Below, in pieces: positions 34,024 through 43,052 of a stretch of 64,000 nucleotides of DNA; within the stretch, counting starts at the first letter, position 1, and every line of letters starts with the position of its first letter. Source of the DNA: CAZTHK01 sp964613215 (GTDB lineage Bacteria > Krumholzibacteriota > Krumholzibacteriia > Krumholzibacteriales > CAZTHK01); contig CAZTHK010000004.1 in the NCBI GenBank assembly GCA_964613215.1, forward strand, positions 104,990 to 168,989. The letters run 5' to 3'. The position numbers and the translations under genes are program-made. A model generated the notes under the pieces. It ran no database searches. It was not told the DNA's origin and worked only from the letters and a program-made list of their open reading frames with translations.

Positions 34024-34050
34024 CTTCTCCTCCTTTACAAAAGAGACAAT

Positions 34051-34974
34051 CTAAACAGACTTTCCTTTACTACCGAACAAATTGATTTTATCTCTGACTA
34101 CTTCACCCACCGCATCTCTTCCGGCTCCCAGATATTTTCTGGGATCTATGTTTTCCCTGTTTTCATGAAGATGCTTCCGGACAAAGGTCATAAAGGCTAT
34201 CCTCATATCGGTATCTATATTTACCTTGCAGATACCCCTGCTTACCGCTTCCCTTATTGCATCATCAGAGACCCCCCTGGCCCCCTTCAATTCGGCTCCT
34301 AACTGATTGGCCAGCTCAACATGCTCCTGGTTGACGCCGGAGGCACCATGAAGAACCAGAGGAATTTCCAGACGGGATGCTATTTCGGATATCCTGTCAA
34401 AAGCCAGTTTACTCTCACCTTTGAACTTATAGGCGCCGTGAGAAGTTCCCACAGCTATAGCCAGTGCATCCACTCCAGTCTTCTCCACGAACTCCACAGC
34501 TTCATCAGGGTCGGTAAGAATAGCCTCCCTCTCATCGACGGAGACATTATCTTCTATTCCGGCCAATCTTCCCAGCTCCCCCTCCACCGATATTCCTCCC
34601 TGAGCAGCCATCTCAACCACCCTGGCGGTTACTTCAACGTTTTCATTGAAGGGAAGGTGGGAACCGTCGATCATAACCGAGGTAAAACCTCCCTTGATAC
34701 ACTGTTCGATCACCGGCATATCCTTTCCGTGATCGAGATGAAGGGATATCCCCACCTCCGCCTCTTCCGCCGCCCGTTTTACCATATCCACTATGTAACC
34801 GAAACCGGCATACTTAATGGCCCCTTCCGACACTGCTATTATGGCGGGGCTCTTCTCCCGGTTGGCGCTATCCACGATAGCCTGCATAAATTCCATGTTG
34901 TTTATATTAAAGGCCCCCACCGCATATCCACCACTCCCGGCCGCCTCCAGAAGTTTCTTATTGGTTACCAGCAC
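34051..34974 (-). CDS. fba: Class II fructose-bisphosphate aldolase
   Basis: A zinc-dependent aldolase of 307 residues. The zinc histidine pair is in SLHLDHGKD (about 80-88), with further motifs GFTSVMIDGSHLPFNENV (about 95-112), AIGTSHGAYK-type sequence (AVGTSHGAYKF), LVLHGASG (about 208) and CKVNIDTDMR (about 255). The start is GTG 34974 with GGAGG 9 nt upstream; the next candidate would be internal. It is the first gene of the fba-gap-pgk-tpiA-secG group. No clear promoter pair was identified in the gap upstream. Confidence 0.96.
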   Translation of the reverse strand: MLVTNKKLLEAAGSGGYAVGAFNINNMEFMQAIVDSANREKSPAIIAVSEGAIKYAGFGYIVDMVKRAAEEAEVGISLHLDHGKDMPVIEQCIKGGFTSVMIDGSHLPFNENVEVTARVVEMAAQGGISVEGELGRLAGIEDNVSVDEREAILTDPDEAVEFVEKTGVDALAIAVGTSHGAYKFKGESKLAFDRISEIASRLEIPLVLHGASGVNQEHVELANQLGAELKGARGVSDDAIREAVSRGICKVNIDTDMRIAFMTFVRKHLHENRENIDPRKYLGAGRDAVGEVVRDKINLFGSKGKSV

Positions 34975-35396
34975 TCTTACATACCTCCCGTTATTGTCTC
35001 GAAATTCCGGTACAATCCAAATAAAAAGACAACTGCTGTTAAACAGTTATTTTCAACAAATACAACTGTATTCGTATATATTACAACCACAATATTTTGA
35101 ATCCATCTTTACACATGCCCTTCGGGACTGTCAAGCGAAACAAAAGTCGGAGTTTCCCCAATTCTCAACAGTGTCCGATAATACGTTGCCCGGTATTTTC
35201 AAAACCCTCGCCCGGCGGGCGGGCATGGTTTATTTATTCCAGGAATCAAAAAGAGTGAGCCCGGGGCAGAGAGCTCAAGATTTTCCCGCCGGCAAAACCG
35301 ACAGTAATTTTGAAAACACCCGCCAGCGGTTCAATACAATCGCCTTGAATACCAGTTCCCCTTATTAATATCCACAACAGTTTGCTATTTTAAATG
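34975..35396. other. Intergenic region upstream of the glycolytic operon
   Basis: About 420 bp with repeat copy B2 (35187-35325) and its left extension carrying GGAGTTTCCCC near 35147-35157. The AT-rich stretch at 35030-35100 probably holds the fba promoter. No gene was found. Confidence 0.5.
35187..35325 (+). repeat. 140-bp-class dispersed repeat, copy B2
   Basis: Left end TGCCCGGTATTTTCAAAAC and right end GTAATTTTGAAAACACC are imperfect inverted repeats. The interior shares GCGGGCATGGTTTAT, GAGCCCGGGGCAGAGAGCT and CAAGATTTT with copy B1 at 13930-14072. It lies upstream of the glycolytic operon. Confidence 0.72.
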
Positions 35397-36221
35397 TTAT
35401 GGAATTCTTACATCAATTTTCGGGGAAACTTCTGAAACAAGGGCAGAAGCCCTCCCCGCTGACAGCACCAGCACGGAACCGGGACAGCTTTGATACAGGG
35501 TATTACAGCAGGCCTGTGCGGTTGCACCGGAGGTCACCAGGTCATCCACCAGAACAAGCTCCTTTCCCCGTATCCCTTCAGCTTTAACCAGCCGGAAAGC
35601 TCCCCTTACATTATCAGCTCTCTGATGGCGGGGAGTAATTGCCTGGCTCCGGGTCTCTTCTGCCCTTTCAATGACTGCATCCAGCACCGGTATCCCGGTA
35701 AAACGGGAAACATATTCTGCCAGCAGAGCGGCCTGATTGTATCCCCTTGCCCTCTCTCTGGAGGGATGAAGCGGAACCGGCACCAGGCAGGCATGATCAA
35801 ATATATTTCCACTTAACCCCATCCATTCATTCAGCGATTGAGCCATCCACCAGGACAGGGATGCAGCCGCGGATTTGCCTTCCCGGTATTTCAGGAACCT
35901 CACCAGGTTAAGCAGGTTTTCATTGGTGACAAAGGGCGAAATGACAGCAATTTCTTCATGGTCAAGATGAAAGGGACTGAATGGTGGAACAGCCGGCTTC
36001 AGAGTGAACCAGCAGTCAGGGCACATCAACCTGGCCGGAATCTCCAGCTTTCTCATAAAACGGTGACTGATGCTGCCACGGAAAAACCCGGCAGAATACT
36101 CCGGCCAGCCGGTTGGGATAAGATCAACGCGACTGTGCTGATAACAGTCCAGTTCACATCCGCATCTCAAGCATTGTTCCGAAAAAATAAGATCGAACAG
36201 AAAATGCAACATCCCGCTCAT
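35397..36221 (-). CDS. ComF family phosphoribosyltransferase-like protein
   Basis: A 274-residue cytoplasmic protein of the ComF family, linked to DNA uptake and recombination in competent bacteria. The N-terminal zinc ribbon has CLRCG (about residue 16) and CPDCW (about 58). The C-terminal PRTase-like fold has RGYNQAALLAEYV (about 158) and the PRPP loop LVLVDDLVTSGAT (about 225). ATG 36221 is chosen since GGGGAGG lies 8 nt upstream and the zinc ribbon follows directly. An in-frame ATG 20 codons upstream lacks such support. It is a single gene. Confidence 0.85.
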   Translation of the reverse strand: MSGMLHFLFDLIFSEQCLRCGCELDCYQHSRVDLIPTGWPEYSAGFFRGSISHRFMRKLEIPARLMCPDCWFTLKPAVPPFSPFHLDHEEIAVISPFVTNENLLNLVRFLKYREGKSAAASLSWWMAQSLNEWMGLSGNIFDHACLVPVPLHPSRERARGYNQAALLAEYVSRFTGIPVLDAVIERAEETRSQAITPRHQRADNVRGAFRLVKAEGIRGKELVLVDDLVTSGATAQACCNTLYQSCPGSVLVLSAGRASALVSEVSPKIDVRIP

Positions 36222-36400
36222 AACCACAACCTCCCCTGTCAATGCAAAATCCTGTCCCCCCGAAATATCTCTTCCCAACACCTCAAGTAGTATTCTCCTA
36301 GCAGCCCCGCTTTAATCCGGCTGAGATCAACTGCCCCGGATGTATCAACCAGGGGGCATCGGAATTTCCGGTACTACATCGATCCAGTCTGCAACCGGAT

Positions 36401-37180
36401 TCATGGAGTGGCCACCGCCCCCCTTCTTCTTTTCTGTACCACCAGAATGACGACACCTGCGGCTACCAGCGCCATACTTAGAAGCTGATTGAAGGTAAGC
36501 AGGCCTCCCACCACGGCGTCACCCTCATAATAACGGAAAAAATCGACCATAAATCTGGCCACTCCGTAAGAGATGCAGAGATAGCCAAAGGTTCTGCCCC
36601 TGTAGGAACCGGGCCGGTCAATCAGCATCAGCAGAATAAAAATAACCAGACCGTAAAAGGAGGAGTATAATTGAGTCGGGTGAATGACTGAATGGGGGAA
36701 GGTATATCCGGCCGGAGAATCGGCGGGGAATACCACTCCCATGGCGCAGGAGGTAGTTTTGCCAAAACAGCAACCACTGAGAAAACATCCTATCCTGGTT
36801 AAGAATATCCCAAGTCCTATGGATGGCGAGCATACATCGGCAATCTCAAAGAAGGAGATATTCTTCCTGGCTATAAAAATTATTGCACCCGCTACTGCGA
36901 GAAGAAGTCCGCCATAGTATACAGCTCCCCCCTGCCATAGAGCAATTATATCGATTATACTTTGATAATTCTCCCGGTGCATCAGAATATACAATCCTCT
37001 CGAACCGGCCACTGCACAAAGTATGAGAATTATGCTTAGATCGTATACAATATCCTTCTTTATCCCCCTCCGTTCCGCTCTTCTGCCGGCCAGCCATATA
37101 CCGGCAAAGAAACTAACCGCCAGCATGAAGCCGTAGGAATATATTTTCAGATTCCATATCTCTACCAGCACCGGGTGCAT
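36401..37180 (-). CDS. lgt: Prolipoprotein diacylglyceryl transferase
   Basis: An integral membrane enzyme of 259 residues that transfers diacylglycerol to the lipobox cysteine of prolipoproteins. Conserved motifs are YSYGFMLAVSF near the N-terminus, RIGCFLSGCCFGK (about 128-140) and HPTQLYSSFYG (about 166). Six to seven helices. It serves the several lipoproteins encoded in this window. ATG 37180 follows GAGGAG. The PmbA/TldE gene lies 9 bp upstream on the same strand. Confidence 0.95.
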   Translation of the reverse strand: MHPVLVEIWNLKIYSYGFMLAVSFFAGIWLAGRRAERRGIKKDIVYDLSIILILCAVAGSRGLYILMHRENYQSIIDIIALWQGGAVYYGGLLLAVAGAIIFIARKNISFFEIADVCSPSIGLGIFLTRIGCFLSGCCFGKTTSCAMGVVFPADSPAGYTFPHSVIHPTQLYSSFYGLVIFILLMLIDRPGSYRGRTFGYLCISYGVARFMVDFFRYYEGDAVVGGLLTFNQLLSMALVAAGVVILVVQKRRRGAVATP

Positions 37181-37189
37181 TAATACTCC

Positions 37190-38527
37190 TCAGTTTCCGC
37201 TAACACTCAGATCCGCCACCAGCACATCCGGGGAACCGCAGTTCCCTGCAAATCTTGCCCTCCCCCCTATCAACCTTATGTTGCCGAGCAGTTCCAGAAG
37301 ATTCCCGCTTATGGTCATCTCTGTAAATGGCCGTCCCAATCTGCCCCCCCTGATCTGGCGCCCCCTGATCCCCAGGGAAAAATCGCCTGAAACAGTGTCG
37401 GCGGTATGAACACCCATTATATCCCGCACCATTATCCCACTGTCAACCTGTTTTACAAGATTATCCTTACCAGAATCATCCGGCAGCAGATACAGGTTGG
37501 TGGGACCCGGTGAAGGCCTTTCCCTGAAGGAAGCCCTGACCGCATTGCCGGGATTTCCCCTTCCGTACAGAGCCGCCGACTTGGTATGATGCAAATATTC
37601 CTTCAACCTTCCCTTTTCAATCAGTGGCCTTACCGCAGTGCTTATCCCCTCTGCATCGAATCCGGCGTTAAAACAGCCCCCCTTCAGATGGGGATGGTCC
37701 AGAATGTTAACATCAATGGAAGCAACCACCGCACCTGCCCTGCCACCCATGAAGGAAGCCCCTCTTACCACATTCTCGCCGGAAAGAGCTTCCCCCGCCA
37801 ACCCTATGATTTCTGCAAAAGCCTCCCCGGCAAACAGGACAGAGTATCTTCCTGTCTCTATCTGTCTGCTGCCCAGAAGGTCAGCTGCCCTGCTGGCGCT
37901 CTCCCGGCCAGTTTTATTGAAATTCAGCAGTTCCGGAGACTGAGCCTGGCCATAACTCCATCCACTGCGGGTCTCTCCATTCTTGCGGGCTGCCGACATG
38001 ATGGAACAGTAGCAGTAACCCCTCTCCTCCTGCCGGTACCATCCCCCGCTTCCGGCTACCGCCACCACCCCCCTGCTCTCTTCATAAATTACCCCATCGG
38101 TATTAATCACCACAGGGTCATAACGGTATGCCGTTTCCTCCATCTCCAGCACATCCTCCACTCTATCCTCATCGAATTCTCCGGAGGGAAGATCCGGATA
38201 CAATTCCATCTCTTCAGGCTCACCGGAACCCTCCGGAAGTATATCCACCCGGGATATTGAACTGAAGGCCGAATTTTCTCTGGCCCTGTGGAATGCTTCT
38301 CTCAATTTATCCGGATCAAAACCGGTAGTATATGAATATCCCACCCTTCCATCCTGAAAATAGCGTATTCCAACCCCCGAATCCCCGGCTCTTTCCACCG
38401 CCTCCACTTCTCCCCGGTGGACCTCTATGGAAAAGGAATTAAATGATTCCATAAACATCTCGCACTCCCCTCCATGGGCCAGAGCAAGCTCCATGATATC
38501 ACCGGTATGTTTCTTCAGGTCATTCAT
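37190..38527 (-). CDS. PmbA/TldE-like protein of the TldD/PmbA family
   Basis: A 445-residue protein of the TldD/PmbA peptidase family. The zinc motif HExxxH of TldD is absent, so it is placed with the PmbA/TldE partner subunit. Family features include an N-terminal IEVHRGEVEAVERAGDSGVGIRYF-type domain, the central GENVVRGASFMGGR segment and the C-terminal GIMVRDIMGVHTADTVSGDFSLG motif. No TldD gene lies in the window. Only 3 bp separate it from rodA upstream, so it is likely cotranscribed with the cell-shape genes and lgt. Confidence 0.88.
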   Translation of the reverse strand: MNDLKKHTGDIMELALAHGGECEMFMESFNSFSIEVHRGEVEAVERAGDSGVGIRYFQDGRVGYSYTTGFDPDKLREAFHRARENSAFSSISRVDILPEGSGEPEEMELYPDLPSGEFDEDRVEDVLEMEETAYRYDPVVINTDGVIYEESRGVVAVAGSGGWYRQEERGYCYCSIMSAARKNGETRSGWSYGQAQSPELLNFNKTGRESASRAADLLGSRQIETGRYSVLFAGEAFAEIIGLAGEALSGENVVRGASFMGGRAGAVVASIDVNILDHPHLKGGCFNAGFDAEGISTAVRPLIEKGRLKEYLHHTKSAALYGRGNPGNAVRASFRERPSPGPTNLYLLPDDSGKDNLVKQVDSGIMVRDIMGVHTADTVSGDFSLGIRGRQIRGGRLGRPFTEMTISGNLLELLGNIRLIGGRARFAGNCGSPDVLVADLSVSGN

Positions 38528-38530
38528 CTG

Positions 38531-39796
38531 TCAATACTCATAGAATCTCAATCCAAAATTAAGCAAAACCCCGGTCATGAAACATGCTACCAGCATGGAG
38601 GTGCCTCCATAGCTCATAAAGGGAAGCGGCAGGCCGGTAACCGGAGCAAATCCTGTGGCCATGCCAATATTTATCACCACATGAAAGGTAAAGTAGGAAC
38701 AGATCCCTATGGCAACCAGTGAGGCAAAACGGTTCTTCATCCTGCCCGCTATCTGAATTCCCCGCAAAATCATTATCATGAACAGGGCAATTATAAAAAC
38801 TGCACCTACAAAACCCAGCTCCTCCGACAGAACGGAATATACAAAATCCGAATGCCTCTCCGGAAGGAAGGCCAGCAATTTCTGGGTTCCATGGAACAGC
38901 CCCTTCCCCATAAATCCACCTGAACCGATGGCTATCTTGGATTGATATACCTGCCAGCCGGTACCCAGTATGTCCGATTCCGGCCTGAGAAAAGCCAGAA
39001 TTCTGCTCTGCTGGTATGGCTGCAACCGGTTCCATAATTTGGGAACAAGCAGAATCACCCCCAGGTTAAGCCCCACCAGCGTTATACTCTGTATAATCTT
39101 ATCCCTGCGGCGATATGCCAGTATCAGGATGAATACCAGGAAGATCAACAGGGGGAATGGATAGGACCCGCTCTCCAGCGTCCACTCACTGTAGATGGTA
39201 AGGAAGGCGCTGATCAGAGGGGTAAGGAATAGTATCAGAGCCCCTTCCCTGATTCCCCGCCAGTATAGTACCGGAAAGAGGAGGGCGGGGAAAATTAGGG
39301 CGGTTCCCAGATCGGGCTGTCTGATAATAAGAAGAGCAGGTATCAGAACAATGAGCACCGACAATGCCAGCACGCGAATATCGTTGGGATCGCTGTTTTT
39401 GGTGGATAGAAACTTGGCCAGCATGAATACAACCGCTATCTTCATGAATTCACTCGGCTGGAACCCTACGCTGCCCAAGTGTATCCATCTGTGAGAACCC
39501 TTATGGGGCTGGGCAAAGAGTACCACCACCAGTAGAATAAGACCGGCCACGTAGAGGAAGGTAGCTGCGTACTCGTAATAGCTGAAGGGAATCACCACCG
39601 CCAGGATCATTACTACAATCCCTATCATGCTCCAGATCAACTGCCTCTGGAAAAATGGGTTTCCTTCATCCAGGGTGGTGTGCTTCAGTTTCTCCGGAAC
39701 GTGGCCGATGGAATACTGGGTCAGCAATCCGAAGCCGATCAGGAACAGAACCACCATAACTAAAATCCAGTCGAAATTTTCAAAGAATTTTTCCAT
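38531..39796 (-). CDS. rodA: Rod-shape SEDS glycosyltransferase RodA
   Basis: A SEDS-family peptidoglycan polymerase of 421 residues with about ten membrane helices. Typical motifs are QPDLGTALIFPALLF (about 150-165), the cytosolic RPESDILGTGWQVYQSKIAIGSGG (about 275-295), and the final LPFMSYGGTSML (about 395). It is a partner of PBP2, encoded upstream, in lateral wall synthesis. It is the fifth gene of the mreB-mreC-mreD-PBP2-rodA cluster. Start ATG 39796. Confidence 0.96.
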   Translation of the reverse strand: MEKFFENFDWILVMVVLFLIGFGLLTQYSIGHVPEKLKHTTLDEGNPFFQRQLIWSMIGIVVMILAVVIPFSYYEYAATFLYVAGLILLVVVLFAQPHKGSHRWIHLGSVGFQPSEFMKIAVVFMLAKFLSTKNSDPNDIRVLALSVLIVLIPALLIIRQPDLGTALIFPALLFPVLYWRGIREGALILFLTPLISAFLTIYSEWTLESGSYPFPLLIFLVFILILAYRRRDKIIQSITLVGLNLGVILLVPKLWNRLQPYQQSRILAFLRPESDILGTGWQVYQSKIAIGSGGFMGKGLFHGTQKLLAFLPERHSDFVYSVLSEELGFVGAVFIIALFMIMILRGIQIAGRMKNRFASLVAIGICSYFTFHVVINIGMATGFAPVTGLPLPFMSYGGTSMLVACFMTGVLLNFGLRFYEY

Positions 39797-39870
39797 TATC
39801 CCAGCTTTACCCCTGAATCATCCGATCACAAAATATCACTCTATGGCCGGAATCGCCCGGCAATCGATCA

Positions 39871-41721
39871 TCATGAAGATCCCCCTGCCACCTCCTGGTT
39901 CCTGTTAAAATATGAATAGAAGATCTCTCTGGCAACCGGCCCTGCCATCACGCTTCCATGGCCGGCGTTTTCCATCACTATGGCCAGCACTATCTCAGGC
40001 CTTCCGGCGGGGGCAAAGGCAACAAAGATGGCGTGATCTTCGCCATGAGGATTCTGTGCAGTACCTGTCTTACCTGCAATTTCCACCCCCGGAATGGATA
40101 CAATTCTTCCTGTCCCCTTTTCCTCGGATACTACCCCCACCATGCTCCGCCCCAGAAAATCAATGATATCCTGATCAAAATCTTTGCCTCCCCCTCCTTC
40201 ATCTCTTCCCCGGTAGATGACATTCCCCCGGTTATCCACCACCTTCTTGACCACATGTGGGTGGATCATCTTCCCTCCGTTTGCCACTATGCATCCCAGC
40301 TGACACATCTGGACAGGAGTAACCAGGATCTCTCCCTGGCCTATGGAGTAATTGAGCAGCAGCCCCCGGGTCCACTTTCCACTTCCGAATTTCCTGTCCA
40401 GATACGATTTGCTGGGAATAACCCCCCTGGCTTCCCCGGGAAGGTCTATCCCGGTCTTCTTACCCAGACCGAATAATCGGCCGGCATGGTAAAACTGATC
40501 GGTAGTCATCATCTCGCCAATCTGGTAAAAGTATGTATCGCAGGACTGAACAATAGCACCATAGAGAGAGAGGGAACCATGTCCCTCCTCCTTCCAGCAT
40601 CTGAAGAACCTTCTTCCGAACTGATATCCCCCCCGGCATGGTTTCAGATAGGAATCTGTTCCGATCAATCCCTCCTCCAGAGCATAATATGCAGTCACCA
40701 GCTTGAAGATCGAACCGGGGGGATAGGTAGCCTGAACCAGCCGGTTGAACAGGGGCTTGGAGTGATCCTGATTCAGCTCCATCCATTCATCCCGGCTGAT
40801 TCCATCCAGAAACATATTGGGATCATAGCCGGGCCTGCTTACCGCCGCCAGAACTTCGCCATTATGCGGATCCATAACTATTACACTGCCCATATCCCAC
40901 TGGAAGGCATCCTCTGCCATCCGCTGAATGGAGACATCCAGGGTCAGATGTACATCCTTACCGGACACAGGAGGTTTTGAACCGGAAAAGCCCGGAAGTT
41001 CACCACCACCGGTGGCACCACCCTCTATCTCCGAGACCTCGAAACCTTCTGCGTTTATCTCCACCACCCTCACCCCGGCCTCACCGGTGAGATAATGATC
41101 ATAACTGTACTCCACCCCTGTTCTGCCTGTGATATCACCAGCCTTCAATTCATTGGATTTCTCAATCTCAAGGTCGGTAACCTCACCCACATAACCGAGA
41201 AGGTGGGCCGCCATATCCCCCTGGGGATACTGGCGCCGGTGTTTCATAACCAGGCGAAAGAAGGGGAAGATGGTACTGTTCTCCTTCAACACCGATATCT
41301 GACTCTTATCCGCAGCTTTAATTACCGGCATCTCCCTTCCATCCGGATACTTCTCCTTCCACTGGCGAAGATTATCCATCAGCTCATCCCGGTCTATCCC
41401 CAGCCACCTGCAGGCCAGAGATACCTCTCTGGCCTCACTACGGACCCTTTCAGGAAGGATATTTATCTGATAAACCGGTACATTTACCACCAGTTTGGTG
41501 CCCTTACGGGATCGTATCAGCCCCCTGGGAGCGATAACCCTCTCCCTTTGAATCCGGTTGGAAACTGCCATTCTTCTGAAGTATTGACGGCGCACCACCT
41601 GCAGATGGAACAACCTCAAACCCAGTATGGCAAACAGACAGATTGCTATAATTCTCAGGGTTCTCTGTCTGGTATCCACTGCGAATTTATCACTTCTGCC
41701 CATAAACGGCACCCGAACCAA
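39871..41721 (-). CDS. mrdA: Penicillin-binding protein 2 (transpeptidase of the elongasome)
   Basis: A class B PBP of about 610-616 residues. It has one N-terminal helix (about 25-45), a pedestal domain, and a transpeptidase domain with active-site Ser in PPGSIFK (about 335), SCD as the SxN motif (about 390) and KTGTAQNPHG (about 545). The start is uncertain: TTG 41721, GTG 41712 and ATG 41703 are all in frame, and all overlap the 3' end of mreD. AAGGA at about 41727-41731 fits GTG or TTG better than ATG. Confidence 0.95.
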   Translation of the reverse strand: MVRVPFMGRSDKFAVDTRQRTLRIIAICLFAILGLRLFHLQVVRRQYFRRMAVSNRIQRERVIAPRGLIRSRKGTKLVVNVPVYQINILPERVRSEAREVSLACRWLGIDRDELMDNLRQWKEKYPDGREMPVIKAADKSQISVLKENSTIFPFFRLVMKHRRQYPQGDMAAHLLGYVGEVTDLEIEKSNELKAGDITGRTGVEYSYDHYLTGEAGVRVVEINAEGFEVSEIEGGATGGGELPGFSGSKPPVSGKDVHLTLDVSIQRMAEDAFQWDMGSVIVMDPHNGEVLAAVSRPGYDPNMFLDGISRDEWMELNQDHSKPLFNRLVQATYPPGSIFKLVTAYYALEEGLIGTDSYLKPCRGGYQFGRRFFRCWKEEGHGSLSLYGAIVQSCDTYFYQIGEMMTTDQFYHAGRLFGLGKKTGIDLPGEARGVIPSKSYLDRKFGSGKWTRGLLLNYSIGQGEILVTPVQMCQLGCIVANGGKMIHPHVVKKVVDNRGNVIYRGRDEGGGGKDFDQDIIDFLGRSMVGVVSEEKGTGRIVSIPGVEIAGKTGTAQNPHGEDHAIFVAFAPAGRPEIVLAIVMENAGHGSVMAGPVAREIFYSYFNRNQEVAGGSS

Positions 41722-42196
41722 CCATCCTTCCTGTTAACAATTCAACCAGTTTAACAATAGCAACACCCAGAATAGCGGTATATATTCCGGAAAGGAGGGA
41801 ATACTTGAAGAAGGAGGCTGCCACCCGGGGAATATTGAATGAAGTGACTATGGAGAGCTGTATTAGATCACCAACCAGAAAGGCCATCAGAATAAGCACA
41901 GCCTTGTAATCGGTCCGTTCGGGAAAAAATCCCCCCCCATAACGGGAAATACCATATGCCAGCACTGACTTTATCAGAGCATTCATGCCCAGCAGGGAAG
42001 CATTTCCCAGATCCTGCAGAAACCCCAGGCAGAAACCGATGGCCACAGCGGCAACGATATCCCTCTCCAGCACCAGCACTACCAGCAGAACCACTATCAG
42101 ATCGGGACCTATCAGGCCAAAGGAGATTTCATGAACCACAGTCACCTGCAGAATAAAAACCAGTACGGATATGAGGATGAGGCTGACAACACGCAT
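41690..42196 (-). CDS. mreD: Rod shape-determining protein MreD
   Basis: A 168-residue membrane protein of the elongasome with five hydrophobic segments. The family pattern FGLIGPDLIVVLLVVLVLERDIVAA...GFCLGFLQDLGNASLLGMNAL is clear. It lies 11 bp downstream of mreC and overlaps the PBP2 gene start. Confidence 0.92.
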   Translation of the reverse strand: MRVVSLILISVLVFILQVTVVHEISFGLIGPDLIVVLLVVLVLERDIVAAVAIGFCLGFLQDLGNASLLGMNALIKSVLAYGISRYGGGFFPERTDYKAVLILMAFLVGDLIQLSIVTSFNIPRVAASFFKYSLLSGIYTAILGVAIVKLVELLTGRMVGSGAVYGQK

Positions 42197-42207
42197 AGTG
42201 GTATCCC

Positions 42208-43050
42208 TTACTCTCCATTCTCCAGCTCTTCCAGGGTTCGATAGAGGGAATCATTGTCCCAATCCCTCCCACCAACTATTACAAACAGATCCTCCAGGGT
42301 GTCCAGATTAATTATACTGGAAACCCACACCTGCCTGGTCAGGCTGGTCTTTTCGTCGGTAGCCCGGTAGACTATCCCCACCGGAAAACCGGCCGGAAAC
42401 AGCCTGCCCTGACCGCTGGTAATCAGTGTATCTCCGGGAAGAACATCCTCCTCCCTCCCGATATAATCCAGCCGGAAGAGATTCCCCCGCTCCCACTCCA
42501 GCACTCCGATTACCCGGCTCCTCTTAACCCTGCAGCTTACCCTCACCGAACGGTTGTTTATGGTAAGGACCCGGGAAGATGACGGAAAAACACGGGTTAC
42601 CCTTCCCACCAGTCCCCGGTAGCCTGCCACCGCCATACCGGTCTTTACTCCGTCTCTCCCTCCACGGTCTATAGTTATGGAATTATGAAAGCGGTTGGCC
42701 GATCTGGCAATTACCTCACAGGTCAGAAATTCATAAAATGAATCCTTGCGCAGTTTCAGCAGTTTCCTTAACCGGTTTCTCTCCCTCTTGAATTGAAGCA
42801 GACGCTCCCGCTCCTGATACAGGGCTGCGGATAGCTCCTTCAACTTCCGGTTCTCTTTTTTTACCTCCTCGATATCGGTCATATAACTATCCACCTTCTG
42901 TACCGGATAGAGCAGGAATGAGGATACATTCCTGGCCAGGTTCAACTTGCTGTCCTGATCCCTGGTAAGCATAATTATAGAAAGGGTTACGGCAATAACC
43001 AGAGCGGTCTCGCCGCGATGCTTATCAAAGAGAAATGATACCAGATGCAT
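42208..43050 (-). CDS. mreC: Rod shape-determining protein MreC
   Basis: A 280-residue periplasmic scaffold protein. It has an N-terminal helix (about 15-30), a coiled coil (about 55-95) and a C-terminal pair of beta-barrels with DRGGRDGVKTGMAVAGYRGLVGRV and DTLITSGQGRLFPAGFPVGIV. It starts 2 bp after the mreB stop. Confidence 0.95.
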   Translation of the reverse strand: MHLVSFLFDKHRGETALVIAVTLSIIMLTRDQDSKLNLARNVSSFLLYPVQKVDSYMTDIEEVKKENRKLKELSAALYQERERLLQFKRERNRLRKLLKLRKDSFYEFLTCEVIARSANRFHNSITIDRGGRDGVKTGMAVAGYRGLVGRVTRVFPSSSRVLTINNRSVRVSCRVKRSRVIGVLEWERGNLFRLDYIGREEDVLPGDTLITSGQGRLFPAGFPVGIVYRATDEKTSLTRQVWVSSIINLDTLEDLFVIVGGRDWDNDSLYRTLEELENGE

Positions 43051-43052
43051 TC

